Shown: piece by piece, positions 17,199-25,369 of the stretch
How the letters are laid out: every line of letters starts with the position of its first letter
Numbering within the stretch: the stretch's first letter is position 1
Assembly: GCF_014697025.1 (NCBI RefSeq)
Contig: NZ_JACJRC010000003.1
Coordinates: forward strand, 124,001 to 188,000
Origin: Alkalinema sp. FACHB-956
GTDB taxonomy: Bacteria; Cyanobacteriota; Cyanobacteriia; Leptolyngbyales; Leptolyngbyaceae
Length of the DNA: 64,000 bases
Direction of reading: 5' to 3'
Notes under the pieces: model-generated
Seen by the model: the letters and a program-made list of their open reading frames with translations, nothing else
The model's database searches: none
Told to the model about the DNA's origin: nothing
Translations under genes and position numbers: made by a program

Positions 17199-18689
17199 AT
17201 GCTGAATTCGATCGATTTCAGCGGAAGACCGTTTCATTTCATCGGAATTGGCGGAATTGGGATGTCGGCAATCGCCCACATTCTTGTCCACCGCAAGCTG
17301 CCAGTTTCCGGATCTGACCTTCGGTTGACCCATATTACGGAGCGTCTCCGGGCAGAAGGGGCTCATATTTTTTTAGAACAAAGTGCTGCGAATCTGGAAT
17401 TTTTCCGATCGCGGCAGCCCGCTGCCGTTGGAGGAGTGACTGGGATTGCAGAGGAAACTGGAGCGGATGCAATGCCGCCGAAACTCCTGCCACAGGTTGT
17501 TTGCTCAACTGCGATCCACCCAGAGAATCCAGAGTATCAAGCAGCACGAGCCTTAGGATGTCCTATCCTACATCGTTCTGACGTTCTAGCCGGTTTGATG
17601 CAGCAGTACCAGGGGATCGCAGTGGCGGGAACCCATGGTAAAACGACGACTAGTAGCTTACTGGGCTACCTTCTTCTTGAGACAGGAATGGATCCGACGA
17701 TCGTTGTCGGTGGAGAAGTTCTGGCCTGGGATGGCAATGCCAGAGCAGGGAAAAGCGATTATCTCGTGGCTGAAGCGGACGAATCTGATGGTTCCTTGGT
17801 CAAGTTTAACGCGCAGATTGGCATCATCACCAATATTGAATTGGATCATCCCGATCACTACAGCGACTTAGAAGAAGTTGTAGAAACGTTCCAAACCTTT
17901 GCAAGCCACTGCAAAACACTAGTCGGTTCGATCGATTGTCCAACGGTGCTGGATCGAATTCAGCCCACCATTACCTATAGCTTGGATCCTCAAAAAGGAG
18001 CCACCTACAGCGTCCAAAATGTCCTGTATGACGCCGATGGCACAGTGGCCCAAGTCTATGAAAGGGGAGAATACCTTGGGGATCTGAAATTAAAGATCCT
18101 AGGAACCCATAACTTGAGTAATGCCCTAGCTGCGTTGGCGGTGGGGCGTTTCTTAGGTTTGGACTTTGCTGCGATCGCGACCGCCCTCTCTACCTTTGAA
18201 GGCGCACGTCGTCGCTTTGAACTCCGGGGTGAAGCCAACCAAATCCGGTTTATCGATGACTATGCTCACCATCCCAGCGAAATTCAAGTCACACTGGCAG
18301 CCGCTCGGTTACAGGTCAGTGCGGCGGGCGCGTACCGTCGGCTAGTGGCGGTTTTCCAGCCCCATCGTTATAGCCGAATGCTGACTTTTTTGCCGGAATT
18401 TTCCCAATCCTTTGTGGATGCAGATGTAGTCATCATTAGCGATATTTACAGTGCAGGTGAAGCAAATCCCGGTAACATGACAGGTCAGCATTTAGCGGAT
18501 CGGATTGCCGAAAATCATGCTGGAACCGTGCACTACCAGCCTTCTCTCCCCCAGATCAGCGAATTTCTGAATCACAACCTCCAACCGGGTGATCTCGTGA
18601 TCTTTTTAGGTGCTGGAAACCTAAATCAGATTATTCCTGATGCGATCGCATACCAGCGGGAGCAGGCCGAAAAAATTTCGCATATTTGA
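17199..18689 (+). CDS. murC: UDP-N-acetylmuramate--L-alanine ligase
   Basis: The 496-residue MurC adds L-alanine to UDP-MurNAc in peptidoglycan precursor synthesis. It shows HFIGIGGIGMSAIA at 13-26, the ATP loop GTHGKTT at 144-150, ELDHPDHY and HHPSEIQ. A stretch at about 67-98 (Pro/Gly/Ala-rich) looks like an insertion between the first two strands of the N-terminal domain. ATG 17199 has GAGGAG at ideal distance. murB follows 149 bp downstream on the same strand. Confidence 0.96.
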   Translation: MLNSIDFSGRPFHFIGIGGIGMSAIAHILVHRKLPVSGSDLRLTHITERLRAEGAHIFLEQSAANLEFFRSRQPAAVGGVTGIAEETGADAMPPKLLPQVVCSTAIHPENPEYQAARALGCPILHRSDVLAGLMQQYQGIAVAGTHGKTTTSSLLGYLLLETGMDPTIVVGGEVLAWDGNARAGKSDYLVAEADESDGSLVKFNAQIGIITNIELDHPDHYSDLEEVVETFQTFASHCKTLVGSIDCPTVLDRIQPTITYSLDPQKGATYSVQNVLYDADGTVAQVYERGEYLGDLKLKILGTHNLSNALAALAVGRFLGLDFAAIATALSTFEGARRRFELRGEANQIRFIDDYAHHPSEIQVTLAAARLQVSAAGAYRRLVAVFQPHRYSRMLTFLPEFSQSFVDADVVIISDIYSAGEANPGNMTGQHLADRIAENHAGTVHYQPSLPQISEFLNHNLQPGDLVIFLGAGNLNQIIPDAIAYQREQAEKISHI

Positions 18690-18838
18690 TGGGTGTCATT
18701 TTCTATCCAACGCGAGGGAATTATTCTATTCGAAGTTTGGATGGAGACTCTAGGGATTTGTCCAGCAGCTTCAATTCATCTCAAACTTGGACAGCCGATC
18801 ATTCGTTTTCCTACTAGGATGTCAGCAACGGTAATACT

Positions 18839-19843
18839 ATGACGCTTTCTCGGAACCCCCTGCCCACGGTTGATGAGCTGGGAGCACCTGCTAGTCTCCG
18901 TTATTCTTCCTCTCTCAGTTCAATCCTGCTTGACAAGACCGTGAGTTTCCCTGGTACAGACTGTTTGATTAAGTCTAATGTTCCACTTTCAACCCTGACA
19001 TCCTTTCAAGTCGGTGGCCCTGCGGAGTGGTACGTTGCCCCCCAGACGGTGCAAGAGTTACAAATGAGTCTGGCTTGGGCGGTTGAGCGGGAAATTCCCA
19101 TTACCTTATTAGGAGCAGGATCCAATCTTTTGATCAGCGATCGAGGTCTACCGGGGTTGGTGGTGGGAACCCGCTACCTCAAGCAAATGATCTTTGATGA
19201 GGAAACCGGCCAATTGACCGTAGGAGCCGGAACAATGTTACCCCTGCTTGCCCAACGGGTCGCTAAGCGCGGCTGGCGAGGACTGGAGTGGGCTGTTGGC
19301 ATTCCCGGCACAGTGGGCGGATCGGTAGTGATGAATGCAGGAGCCCATGGGGGTTGTATTTCTGACATTCTAGTAGAAGTCCAAGTGCTCAATATGGACG
19401 GAACCTGTGAAGTGCTGACAGCCGATCAGTTAGCCTATCGTTATCGGACGTCGAATTTGCAAGGCGGGGGACGGCTCGTAACCCAAGCGACATTCCAAAT
19501 GCAGCCCGGATTTGATCCAATCGAAGTACGGCGAGATACCGATTATCATCTTAACCAACGGCACAGCACCCAGCCCTACGATCGGCCCAGTTGTGGCAGT
19601 GTATTTCGCAATCCTGGGGAATACAAAGCCGGTTGGTTAATTGAGCAGGCAGGGCTGAAAGGCTATCAGATTGGGGGCGCTAAGGTGGCTGAACGCCATG
19701 CAAACTTTATCCTGAACTGCGGAGAAGCAACCGCGACGGATATTTTTAGATTGATCCACCATGTACAACGCCGCGTTGAACAGCAATGGTCTTTACACTT
19801 GGAACCGGAAGTCCGGATTTTAGGGGATTTCCAAGCAGCCTAA
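18839..19843 (+). CDS. murB: UDP-N-acetylenolpyruvoylglucosamine reductase
   Basis: The 334-residue FAD enzyme reduces UDP-GlcNAc-enolpyruvate to UDP-MurNAc, the step just before MurC. Blocks include STLTSFQVGGPAEWYV, LGAGSNLLISDRGLPGLVV, VGIPGTVGGSVVMNAGAHG, YRTS, CGSVFRNP (proton-donor Ser) and LNCGEATATDI. The first 35-40 residues are variable. ATG 18839 is the upstream choice; the conserved core begins about residue 42. The gene order murC-murB is standard for cyanobacteria. Confidence 0.96.
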   Translation: MTLSRNPLPTVDELGAPASLRYSSSLSSILLDKTVSFPGTDCLIKSNVPLSTLTSFQVGGPAEWYVAPQTVQELQMSLAWAVEREIPITLLGAGSNLLISDRGLPGLVVGTRYLKQMIFDEETGQLTVGAGTMLPLLAQRVAKRGWRGLEWAVGIPGTVGGSVVMNAGAHGGCISDILVEVQVLNMDGTCEVLTADQLAYRYRTSNLQGGGRLVTQATFQMQPGFDPIEVRRDTDYHLNQRHSTQPYDRPSCGSVFRNPGEYKAGWLIEQAGLKGYQIGGAKVAERHANFILNCGEATATDIFRLIHHVQRRVEQQWSLHLEPEVRILGDFQAA

Positions 19844-19924
19844 CGGCACAGGGTTAGCTGACTCTGAGTAGGAATGTCCTCCAGTTGCGGGAACAGGCCG
19901 TGATCCAGCTCTGGAAGGACAGTT

Positions 19925-20045
19925 TTCTTTTTTGGGGTCCGTTTGAGTCTGGCCTTGGGATTCTGGGCTTTGAGATTCTGGATATAGGGATCTGGGTACA
20001 GGGATTCTGAGTATAGGGATCTGGGCGTTGAGATTTGGAATAGTC
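19925..20045. repeat. Degenerate ATAGGGATCTGGG/GATTCTGGG repeats
   Basis: The spacer between murB and ybaB is filled by imperfect units built from GATTCTGG, ATAGGGATCTGGG and TTGAGATT. Frames open on the complementary strand here translate to PESQSPESQ-like low complexity and are not genes. Confidence 0.6.
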
Positions 20046-20119
20046 TCAGGCTTCCTCCTGCACAATTTCCGATCGATGGCATAATGGAGGCTGCTCAACT
20101 CGTACCTGCGTGAGAATTT

Positions 20120-20470
20120 ATGGGACAAGGACAGGGATTTGGTGGCTTCGGTCTCGGTAAGATGAAGGAACTGACTGAAGCAATTAAGAAAGCTCAGCAA
20201 GTTCAAGAAGGTGCAAAACAACTCCAGGAAGATCTGGAGAAAATGGAAATTGAAGGGATTGCTCAAGGGGGCCTGGTTAAGGTTTACATGAGTGGAAACC
20301 AAGAACCGCGCCGAGTTGAAATTTCACCGGAAGCCATGAATGAGGGCGCTGACATGCTCTCGGATCTTGTGATGGCAGCCATGAAAGATGCCTACGAAAA
20401 GTCCACGGCAACGATGCGTGAACGGATGGAAGAACTGACGGGTGGTTTGAATCTACCGGGGTTCGGTTGA
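20120..20470 (+). CDS. YbaB/EbfC nucleoid-associated protein
   Basis: The 116-residue protein has the YbaB/EbfC pattern: a helical N-terminal part ([32 protein letters not shown]), strands [22 protein letters not shown], and a C-terminal helix with [24 protein letters not shown]. Such proteins bind DNA as dimers; in cyanobacteria one is often found, as here, close to mur genes. It starts at ATG 20120. Confidence 0.92.
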   Translation: MGQGQGFGGFGLGKMKELTEAIKKAQQVQEGAKQLQEDLEKMEIEGIAQGGLVKVYMSGNQEPRRVEISPEAMNEGADMLSDLVMAAMKDAYEKSTATMRERMEELTGGLNLPGFG

Positions 20471-20516
20471 TCTCGACCGTGTGATCCATCCACCAGACTT
20501 GGCTTATAAGCTTCAT

Positions 20517-20541
20517 AAAGGCGTGTCTATGGCACGTCTTT
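20517..20541 (+). terminator. Weak terminator-like hairpin after ybaB
   Basis: AAAGGCGTG and CACGTCTTT pair with one mismatch around a 7-base loop, but only a short T-run follows. It sits 46 bp after the ybaB stop. Confidence 0.35.
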
Positions 20542-20596
20542 ACTATTAAATAGCTCGATTAATAGCTCGATAACTTGAAAGGGGATGATTCTCGCC

Positions 20597-21085
20597 ATGG
20601 CTGCTTCCTATCGCTTGCTGTTTGTCTGCTTGGGCAATATTTGCCGATCGCCCTCTGCGGAAAATATTATGAATTACCTGATTGACCAGCGAGGTTTGGG
20701 TGATCTCATTGAATGCGACTCAGCAGGAACGTCCAGCTACCATGTGGGCAGTCCCCCCGATCGGCGGATGAATGTGGCTGCGCAGCGGCAGCTTGGAATT
20801 CAACTCAAAGGGCGAGCCAGACAATTTCAACCCTACGATTTTGATGAATTTGACTTGATTCTGGCAATGGATCAGGACAATTACGAAAATCTCTATTACT
20901 TAGACCGACAAGGTCAGTATCGCGATAAGTTGCGCTTGATGTGCGAATTTTGTACCCAGCACGACCTGAAGGAGGTACCCGATCCCTACTACGGGGGAGA
21001 GGCTGGATTTAATTTTGTCATTGACTTGCTCATGGATGCTTGTTCTGGACTCTTAGATCACCTGAAAGCCTCGGGAAAAATTTGA
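20597..21085 (+). CDS. Low-molecular-weight protein-tyrosine phosphatase
   Basis: The 162-residue protein has the LMW-PTP active-site loop CLGNICRS (Cys11 to Arg17), followed by PSAENIMNYLI, and the general-acid loop DPYYGG near residue 131. Such enzymes dephosphorylate tyrosine on protein kinases of polysaccharide export or other targets; no partner kinase is beside it. ATG 20597 is favoured because GAAAGGGG lies 13 bases upstream. An earlier ATG at 20585 directly abuts that sequence and would add four residues. Confidence 0.92.
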   Translation: MAASYRLLFVCLGNICRSPSAENIMNYLIDQRGLGDLIECDSAGTSSYHVGSPPDRRMNVAAQRQLGIQLKGRARQFQPYDFDEFDLILAMDQDNYENLYYLDRQGQYRDKLRLMCEFCTQHDLKEVPDPYYGGEAGFNFVIDLLMDACSGLLDHLKASGKI

Positions 21086-21146
21086 CCACTGCCACGAAAT
21101 TTAAGCGACTCGCGTTCAGCTGCCCGCGCAGCCACGGAAGAGTTCA

Positions 21147-21220
21147 AGCTAGATCAACGAACAGCTAGATCAACGAACAGCTAGATCAACAAACAGCTAG
21201 ATCAACAAACAGCTAGATAA
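21147..21220. repeat. Tandem repeat, 16 bp x 4.6, overlapping a stop codon
   Basis: Four full units of AGCTAGATCAAC(G/A)AAC are followed by a partial unit AGCTAGATAA that contains the stop codon (21213-21215) of the regulator gene on the complementary strand. The two units farther from the gene carry G and the two nearer carry A at the variable base. Confidence 0.93.
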
Positions 21221-21917
21221 CTAAATGGTGCTCAACGGCGTAGCGCACTAATTCAGCTCGGTTGCCTGTACCTGTTTTACGCAGGAGGCTACTGACATGT
21301 TTTTCGATCGTACGGGGGCTCAGGTGAAGTTGCTCACCGATTTGGATATTCGATAAGCCCTTGCTCAATAACTTCAGGACATCCTGCTCCCGCTGACTGA
21401 ATTCCAAATGATTCGATAGATCCACTGAGAACGTCCGCGGTGGGTTGAGATTGTTCATCGAGGAAAACGCCTGTTGGGGTGGGGCATCCCCATTCCCTCC
21501 CGCTAGGTTGCCAGATTCCCGGCTTAATTTCCAGTCCATGAGGATCTGCGCCCGATCTAGCAAGTTGCGAATGACAGCACTTAATTCAGTGAATTCAAAC
21601 GGCTTTTGCAAATAGACATCACAGCCCAATTGGTACCCCAGCACTCGATGGGGCACATCTGCTTTGCCCGTGAGGAAGATAATCGGCAGCAACCGCATAT
21701 CCAGCGATCGGCGCACCTGTCGCACCAGCTCGTAGCCATCCATCTGCGGCATGGCGATATCAGTAATGATCAAGTGAGGATGATGGGCTTGAGCAAGGGC
21801 GAGCGCATCCTTACCATTGTCCGCACTGAATACAATATAGCCCTGTGACTCTAGGTAATCGCTTACCGAGAGTCTTGTCCCAGGGTCATCTTCTGCAACC
21901 AAAATTGTCAAAGGCAT
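21213..21917 (-). CDS. NarL/LuxR-type response regulator, Rre1/Ycf29-like
   Basis: The 234-residue protein has a receiver (1-120; acidic pair E9-D10-D11, phospho-Asp53 in ITDIAMPQMDG, Thr82 and Lys104 regions), a Gly/Asn-rich linker, and a LuxR-type helix-turn-helix (SQREQDVLKLLSKGLSNIQIGEQL, RTIEKHVSSLLRKTG). The receiver and overall layout resemble cyanobacterial Rre1, the homologue of plastid Ycf29, which controls stress genes downstream of Hik34/Hik2-type kinases. Orthology is inferred from memory of the family. It starts at ATG 21917. It opens the signalling region. Confidence 0.85.
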   Translation of the reverse strand: MPLTILVAEDDPGTRLSVSDYLESQGYIVFSADNGKDALALAQAHHPHLIITDIAMPQMDGYELVRQVRRSLDMRLLPIIFLTGKADVPHRVLGYQLGCDVYLQKPFEFTELSAVIRNLLDRAQILMDWKLSRESGNLAGGNGDAPPQQAFSSMNNLNPPRTFSVDLSNHLEFSQREQDVLKLLSKGLSNIQIGEQLHLSPRTIEKHVSSLLRKTGTGNRAELVRYAVEHHLVI

Positions 21918-22103
21918 GGGCGGGCATCAGTAAAGCCTAATCCCAGAATAAACCTTTCAGAGAATCTAGCATGGGAGAATTCACAGTTTGTGTCGCAATT
22001 TAGCGTAACTCTGTGACAAGTCAGTTCAGAGCAATCTAAATTTACAAAAGGAATGCCCTACCAATCTGCGATCGGCCAATGACTGGATCAGACAAGGCAA
22101 TTC

Positions 22104-22155
22104 AATAAGGCCGTGAAATAAGGCCATGAAATAAGGCCGTGAAATAAAGCAGTGA
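22104..22155. repeat. Tandem repeat, 13 bp x 4
   Basis: Four units of AATAAGGCCGTGA (third-position variants CATGA and AGCAGTGA) lie in the 300 bp spacer between the Rre1-like gene and the cupin gene. Apart from this and the next repeat, the spacer (21918-22220) shows only presumed promoter sequence for the leftward regulator gene. Confidence 0.9.
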
Positions 22156-22200
22156 ATGAGATAGAAGAACTTCTACAAACAGACCACGACCTAGGAGATT

Positions 22201-22230
22201 TCAGGCAATTTCAGGCAATTTCAGGCAATT
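22201..22230. repeat. Tandem repeat, 10 bp x 3, overlapping a stop codon
   Basis: Three exact copies of TCAGGCAATT; the third contains the stop codon (22221-22223) of the cupin gene on the complementary strand, and the others extend beyond it. Confidence 0.9.
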
Positions 22231-22661
22231 TGTCGGCATTGCAGGTCTTGCAGCTGGCGATGGGCCGAATTTAAATCATAGGGAAAGGGTCGCCGTAGAG
22301 GCACATAGTCCCGATCGTAGGGAGCACTATGCCGCAGCACGGCATTGACTAGGACGCAGGGGTCTTGACTGGGGTTAATGGCCCCATGGGGAACACCTGG
22401 AGGAATGGTCACCACAACCGGATGGGTCTCGCTGAGCGGGATGTATTGATAGCGACGATTCTGGAGAACCACGAGGACAAAACTGCCCCGTACCACTAAA
22501 AGTTGATCGGTTTGCGATCGGTGGACAAACAAATCATCGATCGCGCCTGCCGCGACACTCACAAGCATGGTTTCATGACTCGACTGGGGGGTATAAAACT
22601 CAGCCATTCCGCCTTTAATCGAATCTAGAGTTCGGATTTCTACCCGTTTTGTGAGTCCCAT
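22221..22661 (-). CDS. Cupin-fold protein, dTDP-4-dehydrorhamnose 3,5-epimerase-like
   Basis: The 146-residue single-domain cupin has the motif run FVHRSQTDQLLVVRGSFVLVVL, then IPPGVPHGAINPS and VLVNAVLRHS. This fits the RmlC-like/sugar-epimerase cupin class. The substrate is not known and no sugar-nucleotide genes adjoin it. ATG 22661 has GAAGGTG upstream. It may be a small metal-binding sensor or isomerase rather than a true RmlC, which is longer. Confidence 0.75.
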   Translation of the reverse strand: MGLTKRVEIRTLDSIKGGMAEFYTPQSSHETMLVSVAAGAIDDLFVHRSQTDQLLVVRGSFVLVVLQNRRYQYIPLSETHPVVVTIPPGVPHGAINPSQDPCVLVNAVLRHSAPYDRDYVPLRRPFPYDLNSAHRQLQDLQCRQIA

Positions 22662-23322
22662 AACACCTTCCTAAGCAGAGAGAATAGCAATTAGCTTCAT
22701 TGAGGATCCAATTAGCTTCTACTATAGCGATCCAAAATATTAAAGAATGTGTCATTTAGAACAAAAGCGCCGTTTTATGGTACGAAATATCTTCTTGGTA
22801 GGTTGCATCTTGGTATAAACGTTTGGCAAATTGATGCAAGCAGGGGATGCGACCAGATGTTCAACCAACCGCTTGACCAGATATTTGACCAGATCTTTGG
22901 CCAGATATTCGACCCATCGTTCAACTAATCATTTGCCACCTGCGATCGCATTTCATCGCATTTCATCGCATTTCATTGGGTCTGGTGTTTGTAGCAACCT
23001 CTGCTGGAGCAGCTAGTTAGCGATCGGACAAAGAGGGAGATGGATTTCAAACCCGGAGATTCTCGTCCATTTTGAAAAAGATCTGCCAGGATAGAAAGCA
23101 ATCATCCTTTTGGAACTGTTAGGTTACAGCGAAATCGCAACACAATAGGCTACTGAGCACAAACTGCTGAGCACATGAGCACAGACCCTTGAACACAGAC
23201 TGCGGAACACAGACTACTGAGCACAGACTGCTGAGCGATTTTCTTCCGTCCGATCGAGGATATTGATCGATTCTGGTTAGCCCATTTCAAATCTTTTCTG
23301 ATTCTGGCTTTAATCATTCGTT
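22662..23322. other. 660 bp gene-free stretch with three repeat series
   Basis: Series seen: GACCAGAT(A/C)TT units (about 22850-22925), CATTTCATCG units of 10 bp (about 22948-22978), and ACTGAGCACAGACT/ACTGCTGAGCAC units (about 23150-23236). A frame open at 22831-23016 reads only these repeats (TRYLTRSLARYST) and is not called. The YkvA promoter should lie near 23250-23320. Confidence 0.65.
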
Positions 23323-23616
23323 ATGAAACTACCGACCCAAGTATTTTCTGATGTGTACCAACAACTGGTTCGTAATTCCAAGTATCGTTGGCTGATTGTT
23401 GTAGGTTCGATCGTTTATTTGGTCAGCCCACCCAATCTATGGACGGATCTGTTCCCAATTATTGGCTGGATTGATGATGGGTTGTTGATCACGTTGTTGG
23501 TCACCGAATTGACAGCAGCACTCCAGGAATTTCGCGATCGACGTTCGCAGCCTACAGCAACTGTGTCAGACGAACATAAAACAACGGTGGATGTAGATTC
23601 CACCCAAGTGAAGTAG
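23323..23616 (+). CDS. YkvA/DUF1232 membrane protein
   Basis: The 97-residue protein has two hydrophobic segments (about 22-40 and 45-70) and the DUF1232 signature YLVSPPNLWTDLFPIIGWIDDGLLITLL. The function of this widespread family is unknown. The last 25 residues are polar. It starts at ATG 23323. Confidence 0.85.
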   Translation: MKLPTQVFSDVYQQLVRNSKYRWLIVVGSIVYLVSPPNLWTDLFPIIGWIDDGLLITLLVTELTAALQEFRDRRSQPTATVSDEHKTTVDVDSTQVK

Positions 23617-23820
23617 GTCACCTCGCAGCCGATCAGCGCTGGGAAACCCGAGTACAAGCTTGCGTTAGCGTGGTTGTCAGGAGTTAGAGCGCCCTAGAGC
23701 ACAACGTTGGAGCGCCCTGGGGCAAAACTAAGTTTGATCTTCAGACGCTCTTGCCCCATCGATTGTAATTGCGTCGATCGATGAAACAAGAGCGCATGGT
23801 GTCCCTCCGGCAGACGGGGG

Positions 23821-24927
23821 TCAGGGGTGAGCCATCAATCCGGTCGTCAGCGCTTTTAAGCATTCCTCTTCACTGACAATGGGTGTACAGGCAACTAAAT
23901 GCCAACGATCGAGAATTGTTTGATTGTTATAAATAAAAATGGCTAACTCTCGATGATGCTCCAATAAGTGAAAAACAAAGGGTAGCGTTTCCTCTCCCGA
24001 ATTCAAAAAGTTCGTACTAATGATGGCGGCCTTGGGAGCTAACCAATCTAAAACAGGTTTTGCTTCCGTTGGATTAGCGGTGATGTAGGGTTTCCAACCT
24101 TGTGCTCCTACCTGTTGTGCAATTTGCTCTGCGATCGTGCGTTGTTCTTCAACAATCAGTAAGCTCAAAACTTCCGAGGGCGCTTCCGGTTCCGTAACGG
24201 GGACAGCGGGTTCTAGGGGCAGTTCTGAAGATGGAGTCGCGATCGCTGCAAACGTTGTATTTAATCGATATCCGAGGCCATAGACCGTTTCGATGAGATC
24301 TTCCATTCCCACCGTTTTCAGCTTTTGGCGCAATCCTTTAATGTGGGATTTAACCGTATTTTCCTCTGGCAACTCATGCTCAAACGACCAGAGTTGATTA
24401 ATGATCGCACCTCGGCTAAACAACCGCTGGGGATGCCGGAGGAATAATTCTAAAAGTGCCAACTCTTTGGGGCGTAGAGCCAAGGGCTTACCATCGTAGG
24501 AAACTTCACAAGCACAGGGATCCAGCCGTAATTTCCCAATTTCGAGGACAGATGACATGGGAAGCTGCTGTCCACGGCGCAGTAAAGCGCGAACTCGGGC
24601 ATTTAATTCTGCTAACCGTACCGGCTTGACTAAGTAATCATCGGCACCAGAGTCTAAGCCAATAATTTGATCGTGGCTGGTGCCTCGAGCCGTCAGCATC
24701 AGGACAGGTACTAGCTGCCCATCTTCCCGCAATTTCCGGCACAATGTAATTCCATCCAGTCGAGGTAGCATGACATCGAGGATAATCAAGTCGTATTCTA
24801 CGGCTTGCAGCATTTCCCAACCGATCAGGCCATCTTGAGCCGTATCAATGAGATAGTGTTGCTCAGAGAGGGCATCCACAAATTGTGTGGCCAGATCCTG
24901 ATTATCTTCAATAATTAGAATTCGCAT
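23821..24927 (-). CDS. OmpR-type response regulator with an extra C-terminal receiver-like domain
   Basis: The 368-residue protein has a normal receiver (1-120: IIEDNQD, phospho-Asp in LIILDVMLPRLDG, Lys in DYLVKP) and an OmpR/PhoB winged helix (about 125-225: LRPKELALLELFLRHPQRLFSR, VYGLGYRL). A further 110 residues fold like a receiver but lack its key acids: LLIVEEQ replaces the acidic pair and AAIISTN stands where the phospho-Asp would be. That end may dimerise or bind a partner. ATG 24927 is preferred over GTG 24942. No cognate kinase is fused; candidates lie upstream. Confidence 0.9.
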   Translation of the reverse strand: MRILIIEDNQDLATQFVDALSEQHYLIDTAQDGLIGWEMLQAVEYDLIILDVMLPRLDGITLCRKLREDGQLVPVLMLTARGTSHDQIIGLDSGADDYLVKPVRLAELNARVRALLRRGQQLPMSSVLEIGKLRLDPCACEVSYDGKPLALRPKELALLELFLRHPQRLFSRGAIINQLWSFEHELPEENTVKSHIKGLRQKLKTVGMEDLIETVYGLGYRLNTTFAAIATPSSELPLEPAVPVTEPEAPSEVLSLLIVEEQRTIAEQIAQQVGAQGWKPYITANPTEAKPVLDWLAPKAAIISTNFLNSGEETLPFVFHLLEHHRELAIFIYNNQTILDRWHLVACTPIVSEEECLKALTTGLMAHP

Positions 24928-25053
24928 ACTATGTATCGACACGCATTGAAACTACATCATGGGCACTACACTCATTTCAGAAACTAGTGAATCTCTACCT
25001 AGTAAATCGCTTTAAGTCGCTACCTTTAAGTCGCTACATTGTGTGGATAGAAA

Positions 25054-25239
25054 TTACTCTCCCTGAAGCGAGTAACACTGTTGATCGCTTACACGAAACA
25101 CCTGAGTATTCCCACAATTCTGCGAATCGTTCACTTCACTGGGCACTTTTAATGCAAGAACAACCCCGCCTGTAATCACTGTAGAGATTGTCAAAATTGC
25201 AACTAAGCCCACTTTATAGAAGTTGTTTTGTAACAGCAT
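25054..25239 (-). CDS. Small single-helix membrane or exported protein (hypothetical)
   Basis: The 61-residue frame begins MLLQNNFYKVGLVAILTISTVITGG, a clear membrane or signal segment, then a polar tail with two Cys (QNCGN and QQCYS) about 13 residues apart that could form a disulfide outside the membrane. It lies between the OmpR-type regulator and the REC-kinase, on the same strand, with AGGTT upstream of the ATG. I do not recognise a family. The hydrophobic profile makes a real gene more likely than chance, but it is not certain. Confidence 0.45.
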   Translation of the reverse strand: MLLQNNFYKVGLVAILTISTVITGGVVLALKVPSEVNDSQNCGNTQVFRVSDQQCYSLQGE

Positions 25240-25369
25240 CGGCGTAACCTGAACCCTATACTGTTAGTGTGATTGCCAAAAGTGGAAAACTAGATGACCG
25301 CTTTATAAACCCAAGTAATTACTTCATCTTCACTTCATCCTTGCTGAACCGCAACATTAGGGAATCCTG

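Noticed and set aside
19820-20302. 160-codon frame antisense to murB end and ybaB
   Set aside because: It overlaps two well-supported genes, and its distinctive part only translates the spacer repeats (PESQSPESQG).
22831-23016. Short frame TRYLTRSLARYST...
   Set aside because: It is a translation of the GACCAGAT tandem repeats with no start signal.
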